NCBI GenBank assembly: GCA_937960755.1
Contig: CALGOL010000107.1
Location: 1 to 10,552, forward strand
DNA: 10,552 bases
From: an uncultured Azospirillum sp.
Lineage (GTDB): Bacteria > Pseudomonadota > Alphaproteobacteria > Azospirillales > Azospirillaceae
Reading direction: 5' to 3'
Every line of letters begins with the position of its first letter. Position 1 is the stretch's first letter. A program made the translations under genes and the position numbers. Under the pieces are notes generated by a model. That model searched no databases, was not told the DNA's origin, and worked only from the letters and a program-made list of their open reading frames with translations. This document shows positions 1 through 6,859 of the stretch, in pieces.

Positions 1-31
1 ACTGGAGTTCAGACGTGTGCTCTTCCGATCT
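1..31. other. Illumina TruSeq adapter remnant (contig-end contamination)
   Basis: These 31 bases are identical to the 3' part of the Illumina TruSeq indexed (read 2) adapter, including its characteristic core AGACGTGTGCTCTTCCGATC followed by the ligation T. Adapter sequence cannot be biological here. It marks the physical end of an assembled contig and means that any open reading frame or start codon placed in bases 1-31 is an artefact. Confidence 0.97.
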
Positions 32-363
32 CCCTTGCGCCGGAACTGGCGGCGCGCTTGCGGCCGCCGCCTTTCCCCCTGACCGACTTCGCCGCCACCG
101 CCGCGCTGATCGCGGCGCTCGACGCCGTGGTCACGGTGGACACGTCGATTGCGCATTTAACGGGCGCGCTCGGGATTCCGGGCCGGGTGCTGCTGCCTTA
201 CGCCCCCGATTGGCGCTGGCTGATCGACCGCGCCGACTGCCCATGGCGTCCGTCGTTGCGGCTGATCCGCCAGCAGCGCCCCGGCGACTGGGCCGGCGTC
301 ATCCGCCAGACGTCGGCGCTATTGGCCGGCGCCGCGCGCGACCGGGTAAACCCGTCCCCCTAA
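32..363 (+). CDS. Glycosyltransferase family 9-like protein, C-terminal fragment (5' truncated)
   Basis: The reading frame is open from the contig end, with its first whole codon at base 34, and runs to a TAA at 361-363, giving the last 109 residues of a longer protein. The stretch VVTVDTSIAHLTGALG, followed by VLLPYAPDWRW and a PGDW motif, resembles the nucleotide-sugar-binding C-terminal half of family 9 (heptosyltransferase-like) glycosyltransferases. This form is familiar from TPR-plus-glycosyltransferase proteins of alphaproteobacteria. The TPR part, if present, lies off the left edge. Lying just upstream of the hook operon, it could glycosylate flagellar or surface proteins, but that is inference from position only. 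A TTG at base 58 could be read as a start, but the frame is coding upstream of it and the domain would be incomplete, so this is a truncated gene rather than a short one. Confidence 0.75.
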
Positions 364-370
364 GACTGGG

Positions 371-393
371 CGCCCGGTCATTTTTGCCGGGCG
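371..393. repeat. Perfect inverted repeat downstream of the glycosyltransferase gene
   Basis: Arms CGCCCGG (371-377) and CCGGGCG (387-393) enclose a 9-base T-rich loop. It begins 7 bases after the stop codon of the preceding gene, so a transcription terminator is possible, but no T-tract follows either arm. It also lies about 90-110 bases upstream of the start site expected from the sigma-54 promoter at 453-468. That is the usual distance for an activator (enhancer) binding site, so it may serve flgE regulation instead. Confidence 0.45.
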
Positions 394-452
394 AATGGCA
401 AAACCAACCGCCCCGAATCTGAAATCCAGCGCCCTCAAGGCTTTTTTGGGAC

Positions 453-468
453 TGGCACGGCCATTGCT
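453..468 (+). promoter_or_regulatory. Sigma-54 (RpoN) promoter upstream of flgE
   Basis: TGGCACGGCCATTGCT matches the sigma-54 -24/-12 consensus (TGGCAC-N5-TTGCW) at every defined position. GG (454-455) and GC (466-467) are separated by exactly 10 bases. The expected start site is near 479, about 40 bases before the flgE start codon. Sigma-54 control of hook and junction genes through a flagellar enhancer-binding protein is well established in several bacteria, so promoter and gene identity support each other. Confidence 0.9.
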
Positions 469-518
469 AGGAATAGCGCAAAGTTGATTTGCCTATCTGG
501 CCTGGGAGTGCCGCGACC

Positions 519-3212
519 ATGAGCATCTTCGGATCATTGACCACCGCCGTCCTCGGCCTGACCGCCCAATCCCGCGCGCTGGGCCATATCTCCGACAACA
601 TCGCCAACGCGCAGACCCTGGGCTACAAGCGGGTCAACACCTCGTTTGAAACGCTGGTGCTGGAATCGTCCAGCCGCCTGCATTCGCCGGGCGGTCTGAC
701 GGTGAAGCCGATCTTCGTCAACAACATCCAAGGCGCGCTGCAACAGGTGCAAAGCCCGACCAACGTGTCGATCCAGGGCGCCGGCTTCTTTTCCGTCTCG
801 AAGCTGTCCGCCAGCGCCACCGGCCCCGGCCAGATCGGCGAAACGGTGCAGACGCAGACCGGCACGCTGAACGCCGACAACGTGTTCTACACCCGCGTCG
901 GCGATTTCGAGCTGGATAAGAACCGCTATCTGGTGAACAGCGCCGGCTTCGCGCTGAACGGCTGGAGCTACGACAGCACCACCGGACAGTTGAACAAGGA
1001 CGTGATCCAGCCGATCCAGGTCAACACGCTGATCGACAAGCCGACGTCCACCACGCAGATCGACTATTCCGCCAACCTGCCGGCGACGCCGACCGCGGGC
1101 GTCAAGATCCCGACCTCGTCGATCCAAGTGTTCGACACGCAAGGCAACGCCCGCACCGTCAATCTGAACTGGCGCCAGCAGGGCGCCAACGACTGGCGGC
1201 TGTTCGTCACCGCGCCCGACAGCTCGGTGAAGCCGCTGGACGGCAGCTACACCGGCGGCACGACGACGATTTCCTTCGGTCCCAACCAGGCCGGCACCAC
1301 CGCCTTGCCGCAGATCAACACCCTGACCTTTGGCGGCGGCGCCCCCAACGGCCAAGATCAATTGCGGGTCGGCGAAGTGTTCAAGGCGACCATCGACGGC
1401 AAGGACTACGAACTGGAAATAACCAATGAAAACATTGGCTTGATCCGCAACTTCTCCGGCTTGGCCAATGCGATGGCCAACGTCATCAACTCGGCGTCGC
1501 CTTCCGCGCCGGTGTTGGCGCTGGTGAGCGGCAGCGTGGTTTCGCTGATCGCCCGCACCCCCGGCAAGGCCTTTGAACTGGATACCGACGTCTCCGGCAA
1601 ATCGCCGGTGGAAAACGAGTTCGGCGCTTCGTCGCCGACCGCCGCCACCACTTCCGCCGGCCAGTCCTATCGCACCACCATGCTGCAATCGCAGATCGAC
1701 ATCGGCGATGTTTTCCAGGTGGTGGTGGATGACGGCGTCGCCGCGGCGCAGACCTTCACGGTGACCGTGACGGCGCAGAACTTCACCAGCTATAAGAACG
1801 CCGCCGGCGCGCTGGAAGCCTTGTCGAACAAGATCAACGCCGCCGGCCTTGACGTGGTCGCCTCCACCACCGGCAGCCAAATCACCTTGCAGCGCAAGAC
1901 GGCGGGCGCCAGCATGGGCGCGGCTCCGGTGTTCAGCGTCGATAACGCCGACACCACCCCGTCCAGCATGGCTTCCGCCAACACCCAGTTCAACACGCCG
2001 GGCATTCGGCAGTCGCAACAGGTGACGCTGATCGGCAATCCCGGCGACGTCGGGGCGGAATTCACCGTGTCGATCAACGGCGCGCCAATTTCCTACGTCA
2101 CCACCGGCGAGGAATCGTCGATGGAGGAAATCGCGGCGGCGCTGGCGGCGGAAATCAACAGTGAGAGCACCTTGCCGGTGACGGCGGCCGCGACCGGCGG
2201 CGTCATCACGCTGACGGCGAAGACCGCCGCCACCAAGCCGGTGGCCAACACGCTGACCCCGACCGCGCCGGCGGCGGCGGCGAACACGATCAATTTCGGC
2301 GGCTCCCAGGTTGACGTCGGCGACGTCTATTCTGTGACCACCACCGCCGGCAACACCTACTCGGTGACCATCACCAAGGAGAACTACACCGATTTCGATA
2401 CTGGTGCGGAGGTGATCGCCGAACTCGCTAGCCTGATTAACGCCGCAGGCGTCGCCGGCACCACCGCGACCGCCGCCGGCACGCAGTTGACCATCGCGGG
2501 CGACACCGCGTTGGGCTTGGTGACCGACGCCACCGACATCTCGTTCTCGCTGCAACAGACCACGGTGGTGGGCCAGACCCCGGCGCACATCGGCCTGAAC
2601 TTCGGCACCACGCCGGAAACGGTCGGCACGCTGACCAGCATTTCCACCGCCTTTGTCGGGGCGGACGGCACCGCGACGACCTCGGCGACGCAGACCGCCG
2701 GACGGCCGGCCCTGGTGACCTTCACGGTGAACTACGGCTTTGGCGAACAGCAGATCACGCTCAACCTGGGCAACTTCGGCCAACCCGGCGGCGTGACGCA
2801 GTACGCCGGCCGCGAAATCAACGTCACGCAGTTCGTGCAAGACGGCGCGCCGCGCGGTCAGTTCAAGGATGTGGTGTTCAACGACACCGGCGAAGTGGTG
2901 GTCAACTACGACAACGGCCGCTCCAAGCGGGTGGCGCGCGTGCCGGTGGTGTCCTTCAACGATCCCAACTCGTTGCAACGTCAAGCCGGCGGCGTGTTCA
3001 TTGAAACCCAGGATAGCGGCAAGCCCAATTTCAACGACGCCGGCAACAACGGTTCGGGCGCCATCATCGCCAACTCGGTGGAAGGCTCGAACGTCGATAT
3101 CGCCGACGAGTTCACCAAACTGATCGTCACGCAGCGCACTTATTCCGCCAACACCAAGATCGTCACCACCTCTGACGAAATGTTGCAGGAAGTGCTGAAC
3201 CTGAAGCGGTAA
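519..3212 (+). CDS. flgE: Flagellar hook protein FlgE, enlarged with internal repeats
   Basis: FlgE polymerises outside the cell into the curved hook joining the rod to the filament; it is exported by the flagellar type III apparatus and has no cleaved signal peptide. The N-terminus carries the rod/hook signature SDNIANAQTLGYKR (residues 25-38). The last 40 residues (from about 858) form the matching C-terminal helix with VDIADEFTKLIVTQRTYSANTK. These two ends make the inner tube. At 897 aa it is more than twice the E. coli protein (about 400 aa). The excess is in the middle, where four related modules lie at residues 281-358, 393-476, 506-579 and 598-678. The start at 519 was chosen because GGGAG (504-508) sits 10 bases upstream and the family begins MSxFxSLxTA. 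An in-frame TTG at 489 lacks this support. It is first in a flgE-flgK unit behind a sigma-54 promoter. The large size fits a hook protein with added outer domains; a FliK or other hook-family identity is much less likely. Confidence 0.93.
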   Translation: MSIFGSLTTAVLGLTAQSRALGHISDNIANAQTLGYKRVNTSFETLVLESSSRLHSPGGLTVKPIFVNNIQGALQQVQSPTNVSIQGAGFFSVSKLSASATGPGQIGETVQTQTGTLNADNVFYTRVGDFELDKNRYLVNSAGFALNGWSYDSTTGQLNKDVIQPIQVNTLIDKPTSTTQIDYSANLPATPTAGVKIPTSSIQVFDTQGNARTVNLNWRQQGANDWRLFVTAPDSSVKPLDGSYTGGTTTISFGPNQAGTTALPQINTLTFGGGAPNGQDQLRVGEVFKATIDGKDYELEITNENIGLIRNFSGLANAMANVINSASPSAPVLALVSGSVVSLIARTPGKAFELDTDVSGKSPVENEFGASSPTAATTSAGQSYRTTMLQSQIDIGDVFQVVVDDGVAAAQTFTVTVTAQNFTSYKNAAGALEALSNKINAAGLDVVASTTGSQITLQRKTAGASMGAAPVFSVDNADTTPSSMASANTQFNTPGIRQSQQVTLIGNPGDVGAEFTVSINGAPISYVTTGEESSMEEIAAALAAEINSESTLPVTAAATGGVITLTAKTAATKPVANTLTPTAPAAAANTINFGGSQVDVGDVYSVTTTAGNTYSVTITKENYTDFDTGAEVIAELASLINAAGVAGTTATAAGTQLTIAGDTALGLVTDATDISFSLQQTTVVGQTPAHIGLNFGTTPETVGTLTSISTAFVGADGTATTSATQTAGRPALVTFTVNYGFGEQQITLNLGNFGQPGGVTQYAGREINVTQFVQDGAPRGQFKDVVFNDTGEVVVNYDNGRSKRVARVPVVSFNDPNSLQRQAGGVFIETQDSGKPNFNDAGNNGSGAIIANSVEGSNVDIADEFTKLIVTQRTYSANTKIVTTSDEMLQEVLNLKR
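1359..2552 (+). repeat. Four protein-level modules inside FlgE
   Basis: Four segments of about 74-84 residues begin at bases 1359, 1695, 2034 and 2310 and end at 1592, 1946, 2255 and 2552. They share a pattern: a start like [VI]D[VI]GD-x-[FY]-x-V, a second strand, an amphipathic helix ending in a central IN (IN at FlgE residues 323, 439, 546 and 640), then a T-L/I-rich strand after a glycine. The central IN, often followed by alanines, recalls the Flagellin_IN motif of FliD and some flagellins, though I could not test membership. The copies are strongly diverged, so they look like old duplications rather than recent DNA repeats. Confidence 0.7.
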
Positions 3213-3226
3213 CGCCGCGAAGGCGC

Positions 3227-3260
3227 AAAAAAAGGGGCGGACGCATTAAGGCGCCGCCCC
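3227..3260 (-). terminator. Intrinsic terminator reading on the minus strand, between flgE and flgK
   Basis: Read on the minus strand, a stem with arms GGGGCGG and CCGCCCC can extend inward by CGC/GCG with one bulged base. It is followed directly by seven T residues (the A-run at 3227-3233 on the plus strand). This is the classic form of a factor-independent terminator. On the plus strand the hairpin is followed by GAAAAAG and should not terminate flgE-flgK transcription efficiently. The sequence is clear; its purpose is uncertain, since no minus-strand gene ends here. Confidence 0.6.
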
Positions 3261-3291
3261 GAAAAAGCCCCAGCCAGAAAGGTCCCCCGCC

Positions 3292-4701
3292 ATGTCGCTC
3301 TTCGGCGCCCTCAACAGCGCAACCGCGGGATTGCGCACCGTCCAAGCCGGCCTCAACGTCGTTTCGGACAACATCACCCGGATCAACGACCCGAACCGCT
3401 CGCGCCACACGCTGGAGCAGAAGGTCGACGCCAGCGGGCTGGTGGTCACCGCCGAATACCGCCGCGAAATGGATTCCGGGCTGAAGGCGCAATTGGAAAG
3501 CCTGACGGCGCGGGAAGGCCGGGCGCAGGGGCAAAGCGACTATATGGTGAAGATCGGCGATCTGCTGCGCACGTCCAGCGGCAAGCCGTTGCTCACCACC
3601 TATATGCAAGACTTTGAAGCCGCCTGGAAGACGCTGGAAACCTCGCCCGAAAGCGAAACCGCTCAATATCAGGTGATTCAAACCGCCAATAACTTCGCCC
3701 GCGAACTCAACCGCGTGTCCGCCGGGGTCGAGCAGATCGACGCCGACATGCAAAAGGACATTGGCGACGGCGTGCAGCGCGCCAATGAGCTGATGACGGA
3801 AATCGACAAGATCAACGACGACATCGTGTCGTTGCAGGCGTTGGGTTCCGCCGCGAACGAAGCGTCCGACCGTCGGGACTCGCTGGTCAAAGAGCTGAAC
3901 ACGCTGGTGGGCGTGCGCACGGTCGACCGCGCCGACGGCCGCGTCGCCATCTTCACCGAAACCGGCTTGGCGCTGGTCGATTCCTCCCCGGCAGAACTTA
4001 CCTACGCCGGCGGCGCCATTTACATGCAGGTAGGCAATAATCAGCAGGATATCACGCCGCACCTGCGCCAGGGCCGTTTGGGCGCCATCTACGACATGCG
4101 TTACGACGGCTCCGCCGCTGATCCGCCCAAGGCCGCCAGCGGCGAAGCGACGGCGGAAATCATCCGCAAGCTGCGCTCGCAGCTTGACGCGGTGGCGAAC
4201 GCCTTCACCGCCAAGACCAAAGAAGGCGAGCCCACCAGCTTCGCCGACGCCTACAACAAGGCCAAGCCGGTTTCCGACGACGAGCAGGGAACCAGCTTCT
4301 TCGCCGGCGATGATCGCTTCGGCTTTGCCGTTAACGCCAAACTGCTTGATAACTCGAAGAAAATCAAAGTTTCCGCCATCGCCGAGGTAACCGTCGCCTT
4401 CAACGCCAAGGGCCGCACCCTGTCGGCCGACGGCCTGAACGAGAAAGACGTGTCGTACCGCGACATGGTCAACGCGATCCCCGGCCGCGCCATGGAAGCC
4501 GCCAGCTTGGCGAAAAGCCGCCTGACGGCGGAATCGGAATCGCGCACGGTGATCGAGGAGCGCTATCGCGGCAACGTCGGCGTCAACATGGATGAAGAAA
4601 TCGCGCTGCTGCAACAGCTTCAGACCTCTTACGCCGCATCCGCCAGGGTGATGCAGGTCACCAACCAGATGTTCGATCTGCTGGAGTCGATTGTCAGCTA
4701 A
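3292..4701 (+). CDS. flgK: Flagellar hook-filament junction protein FlgK (HAP1)
   Basis: FlgK is exported through the flagellar channel and forms the first ring of the junction between hook and filament. Visible family features are the N-terminal helix MSLFGALNSATAGLRTVQAG, the block SDRRDSLVKELNTLVGVRTV (residues 192-211), and GRLGAIYDMR (261-270). Further on come a long helix with LRSQLDAVANAFT (294-306), the block FFAGDDRFGFAVN (336-348), and the C-terminal helix GVNMDEEIALLQQLQTSYAASARV from residue 430. The 469-aa length is shorter than E. coli FlgK (547 aa), suggesting a reduced outer domain. The usual rod/hook signature is degraded: SDNITRINDPNRSRHTL replaces a form like SNNIANxxTxGYxRQ. 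The start is supported by AAAGG (3278-3282), 9 bases upstream. It follows flgE by 79 bases with no obvious own promoter and probably shares its transcript. Confidence 0.94.
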   Translation: MSLFGALNSATAGLRTVQAGLNVVSDNITRINDPNRSRHTLEQKVDASGLVVTAEYRREMDSGLKAQLESLTAREGRAQGQSDYMVKIGDLLRTSSGKPLLTTYMQDFEAAWKTLETSPESETAQYQVIQTANNFARELNRVSAGVEQIDADMQKDIGDGVQRANELMTEIDKINDDIVSLQALGSAANEASDRRDSLVKELNTLVGVRTVDRADGRVAIFTETGLALVDSSPAELTYAGGAIYMQVGNNQQDITPHLRQGRLGAIYDMRYDGSAADPPKAASGEATAEIIRKLRSQLDAVANAFTAKTKEGEPTSFADAYNKAKPVSDDEQGTSFFAGDDRFGFAVNAKLLDNSKKIKVSAIAEVTVAFNAKGRTLSADGLNEKDVSYRDMVNAIPGRAMEAASLAKSRLTAESESRTVIEERYRGNVGVNMDEEIALLQQLQTSYAASARVMQVTNQMFDLLESIVS

Positions 4702-4717
4702 CGCATGCCGCCATAGC

Positions 4718-4733
4718 TGGCACACTTTCTGCA
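4718..4733 (+). promoter_or_regulatory. Sigma-54 promoter upstream of flgL
   Basis: TGGCACACTTTCTGCA keeps the full -24 element TGGCAC and the -12 GC (4731-4732) with exactly 10 bases between GG and GC; the -12 element reads CTGCA rather than TTGCA. Transcription would start near 4744, leaving a leader of about 30 bases before the flgL start codon at 4774. This placement rules out the in-frame ATG at 4747 as a practical start. It gives flgL expression independent of the flgE promoter. Confidence 0.85.
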
Positions 4734-4773
4734 TAGCGCTCTCCAGATGTCTTTTCGCTGGAGGGCGCGTCTC

Positions 4774-6825
4774 ATGAGCACCATCACGCAGACGAGTTCT
4801 TACGCTCGCTACCTCAGTCAGGTTCGCAACCTTGGCGTCAACGCCAATAACGTGGACACGCTGTCGCGCCAGCTCACCTCCGGCGTCAAATCCACCAATT
4901 TGGCGGACTTTGGTCCTGAAACGCAAAAACTGCTGGACCTGCGCTCGGAGCTGGTGAAGCGCGCCAACTACACCCAAAGCATCGACACCGCGCTGCCCCG
5001 CGTTCAGGCCACCGACAAGGTGTTGACCGCGCTGGAGAAGATCGCGTCGGATTGGCAGTCCAGCACGCTGATGCCGTTCGAGCCCGGCGCCGCGACCATC
5101 TCAAGCGTCGCCAACAACAACGCCGAAGGCATGAAGGTTCGCGTCAACGCGGACTCGTCCAAGCTCAACATGAACGCCAAGTACACCGTGACCGCGCTGC
5201 CGTCGCAGAGCATGGAGAACGGCAGCTTCGACGTCACCGTGACCGACGGGCTGGGCGGCCGCACCACCCAGACCGTCAACCTGAAGCGCACGCCGCCCGG
5301 CGACGGCGAAGGCTGGAATTTTGAAATCCAAGGCGGCCCCGGCGCCGGCGCCGTGCTGAACCTGTCATTCGACACGCTGACCGCGGCGGCGAGCAGCAGC
5401 TTCGACGTCACCTTCACCCAAGCCAACGACATGCGCGACCGGGTGGAGGCGGCGATGCGCGACATCCGCCAATACCTCAACGAACGTTTTGACGACCGCT
5501 ACCTGTTTTCCGGTTCGCGTTTCGATACGGAGCCGGTGACGGATTTGCTGAAGCAACAGCGCGAAACCACCAACATCACGTTGAACGGCAATATTGTCGA
5601 CGAAGGCGACTATTTCGAAGTCACCGTGGACGGCCAGATCTTCGGATATGAAATCCAGGCCGCCGACACCAAGACCATCACCTTCGTCGCGCAGCAATTG
5701 ACGACGCTCATCAACGCCGCCGATCCTGCGCTTGACATGACCGTCAGCACGGCCAACGGCGTCATCACGCTGGCGGGAAACACCAACGGCGACACCTTCG
5801 ACGTCTCGTCCCGCATCGTCAATCGGCCGACCGTCGAAAACACCGCCAACGCGCCGAGCACCACCGCGGCGACCACCGTCGCCGGCCAGATCGACAGCTT
5901 CTCCTTCAACGGTCACGGCGTCGACGTCGGCGACACTTTTGAATTCACTGTGGAAATCGGCAACGCCGACGACCCCTATAATCTGAAATACTATACCGAC
6001 AACCCGACCGAGCCGCGCGATCTGCCGGTCTACGCCAAGCACACCGTGCGCTACACCGTGACGGCGGAAGACTACGCCGCCGGAACCGCCACCACCACCA
6101 GCAACGTCGCGGACCGACTGCGGGCGCAATTTGCGCTGCTCAACCCGGCGCCGCCGGTGAGTATCGATGGCGGCCCCGGTCAGCCGATCACCCTGACCAG
6201 CACGCGGATGCTGGATACGACCAACCATCCGAATTACACGACGATGATGACGACATCGACGACGGCGTATAACGGTTCGATCGCCAACACCGTCACTGTC
6301 GCCAAATTGCCGCCGAACGACGCGGCGTCAGACACCGTCCCCACCACTGACCCGCCCAACCTGCCGTACTACGACGCGGAGTATCTGACGAAAAATGACA
6401 ACTCCAAGGCGTGGGACAAGTCGCGGGTGACGGCGGACGACGGGTTGTCGCTGGAATACGGCGTCAGCAGCAATGACGAAGCGTTTCAAACGCTGATTGA
6501 AGCCTTCCGCAAAGCGCGGGCCGCCGCGTCCAATCCCGGCAACTATAAAGCCAATATCGAAAGCGCCATGGAATACATGACGATGGCGAAAGATCAGCTC
6601 CGCTCGGTCCACGCCAAAGTAGCGTCGGACATGGCGACGCTGGACACGAAAAAGACCGAGCACAAGGAATTGAGCAACGGCGTCACCGAACAAATCGCCC
6701 GGATTGAAGGCGTGGACCAAACCGAAGTCGCGGCCCGCTTGTCGTCAGCCAACACCGCTTTGGAGGCGGCCTACACCGTCACCGCCAAACGGCAGCAATT
6801 GTCACTGCTAAACTATCTCGCCTGA
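4774..6825 (+). CDS. flgL: Flagellar hook-filament junction protein FlgL (HAP3), enlarged
   Basis: FlgL forms the second junction ring, to which the flagellin filament attaches; it is exported through the flagellar channel. The N-terminal flagellin-like helix contains LSRQLTSGVKSTNLADFGPE (residues 30-49). NERFDDRYLFSGSRFDTEPV (236-255) is the typical junction-protein turn. The C-terminal helix runs from ESAMEYMTMAKDQLRSVHAK to the end, LLNYLA. The protein has 683 aa against 317 in E. coli. One insertion (about residues 105-217) splits the N-terminal helical domain before the YLFSG block. A second block after it holds two modules (275-345 and 382-476) of the type repeated in FlgE, then a T/P-rich stretch to about residue 545. 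The start at 4774 has GGAGGG (4760-4765) 8 bases upstream and fits the promoter position. A divergent flagellin is an alternative, but the position after flgK and the YLFSG motif favour FlgL. Confidence 0.9.
   Translation: MSTITQTSSYARYLSQVRNLGVNANNVDTLSRQLTSGVKSTNLADFGPETQKLLDLRSELVKRANYTQSIDTALPRVQATDKVLTALEKIASDWQSSTLMPFEPGAATISSVANNNAEGMKVRVNADSSKLNMNAKYTVTALPSQSMENGSFDVTVTDGLGGRTTQTVNLKRTPPGDGEGWNFEIQGGPGAGAVLNLSFDTLTAAASSSFDVTFTQANDMRDRVEAAMRDIRQYLNERFDDRYLFSGSRFDTEPVTDLLKQQRETTNITLNGNIVDEGDYFEVTVDGQIFGYEIQAADTKTITFVAQQLTTLINAADPALDMTVSTANGVITLAGNTNGDTFDVSSRIVNRPTVENTANAPSTTAATTVAGQIDSFSFNGHGVDVGDTFEFTVEIGNADDPYNLKYYTDNPTEPRDLPVYAKHTVRYTVTAEDYAAGTATTTSNVADRLRAQFALLNPAPPVSIDGGPGQPITLTSTRMLDTTNHPNYTTMMTTSTTAYNGSIANTVTVAKLPPNDAASDTVPTTDPPNLPYYDAEYLTKNDNSKAWDKSRVTADDGLSLEYGVSSNDEAFQTLIEAFRKARAAASNPGNYKANIESAMEYMTMAKDQLRSVHAKVASDMATLDTKKTEHKELSNGVTEQIARIEGVDQTEVAARLSSANTALEAAYTVTAKRQQLSLLNYLA
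5596..6201 (+). repeat. Two FlgE-type modules inside FlgL
   Basis: Module one (5596-5808) reads VDEGDYFEVTVDGQ, then an alternation of strand and helix to LTTLINAAD and GVITLAGNTNG. Module two (5917-6201) starts GVDVGDTFEFTV, has a longer central loop, keeps TVRYTVTAEDY, and ends GQPITLTSTR; its helix ends in LLNP instead of LIN. The openings match FlgE module four (VDVGDVYSVTTT, LASLINAAG) most closely by eye. Confidence 0.65.
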
Positions 6826-6859
6826 ACCGGAGGGGGCCAAACCAGAAAACGGCGGTTCA
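6823..6859. repeat. Inverted repeat joining the stop codons of flgL and the convergent small gene
   Basis: TGAACCG (6823-6829) and CGGTTCA (6853-6859) are perfect complements. The TGA of the first arm is the flgL stop codon, and the TGA on the minus strand of the second arm is the stop of the convergent gene. The 23-base loop is long and there is no T-tract on either side, so a bidirectional terminator is possible but weakly supported. Confidence 0.4.

Noticed and set aside
15..422. 135-aa plus-strand frame starting at base 15
   Set aside because: Its start lies inside adapter sequence and it is an Arg/Pro-rich shadow of the glycosyltransferase frame.
489..518. TTG at 489 as the flgE start
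   Set aside because: It adds ten residues atypical of FlgE and lies only about ten bases after the expected transcription start, with no ribosome binding site; ATG 519 has one.
534..2984. 816-aa open frame on the minus strand opposite flgE
   Set aside because: Its product is rich in Arg, Gly, His and Val without any domain, as expected for the antisense of a GC-rich gene; flgE has clear family motifs on the other strand.
4695..4719. CAGCTA/TAGCTG inverted repeat after flgK as a terminator
   Set aside because: Only six base pairs with a 13-base loop and no T-tract; it overlaps the sigma-54 promoter and is probably chance.
4747..4773. ATG at 4747 as the flgL start
   Set aside because: It would begin about 3 bases after the predicted transcription start and adds MSFRWRARL, which is unlike FlgL; ATG 4774 has a GGAGGG site.
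3163..4977. 604-aa open frame on the minus strand opposite flgK
   Set aside because: Low-complexity antisense product crossing the flgE end, flgK and the flgL start; no recognisable motif.
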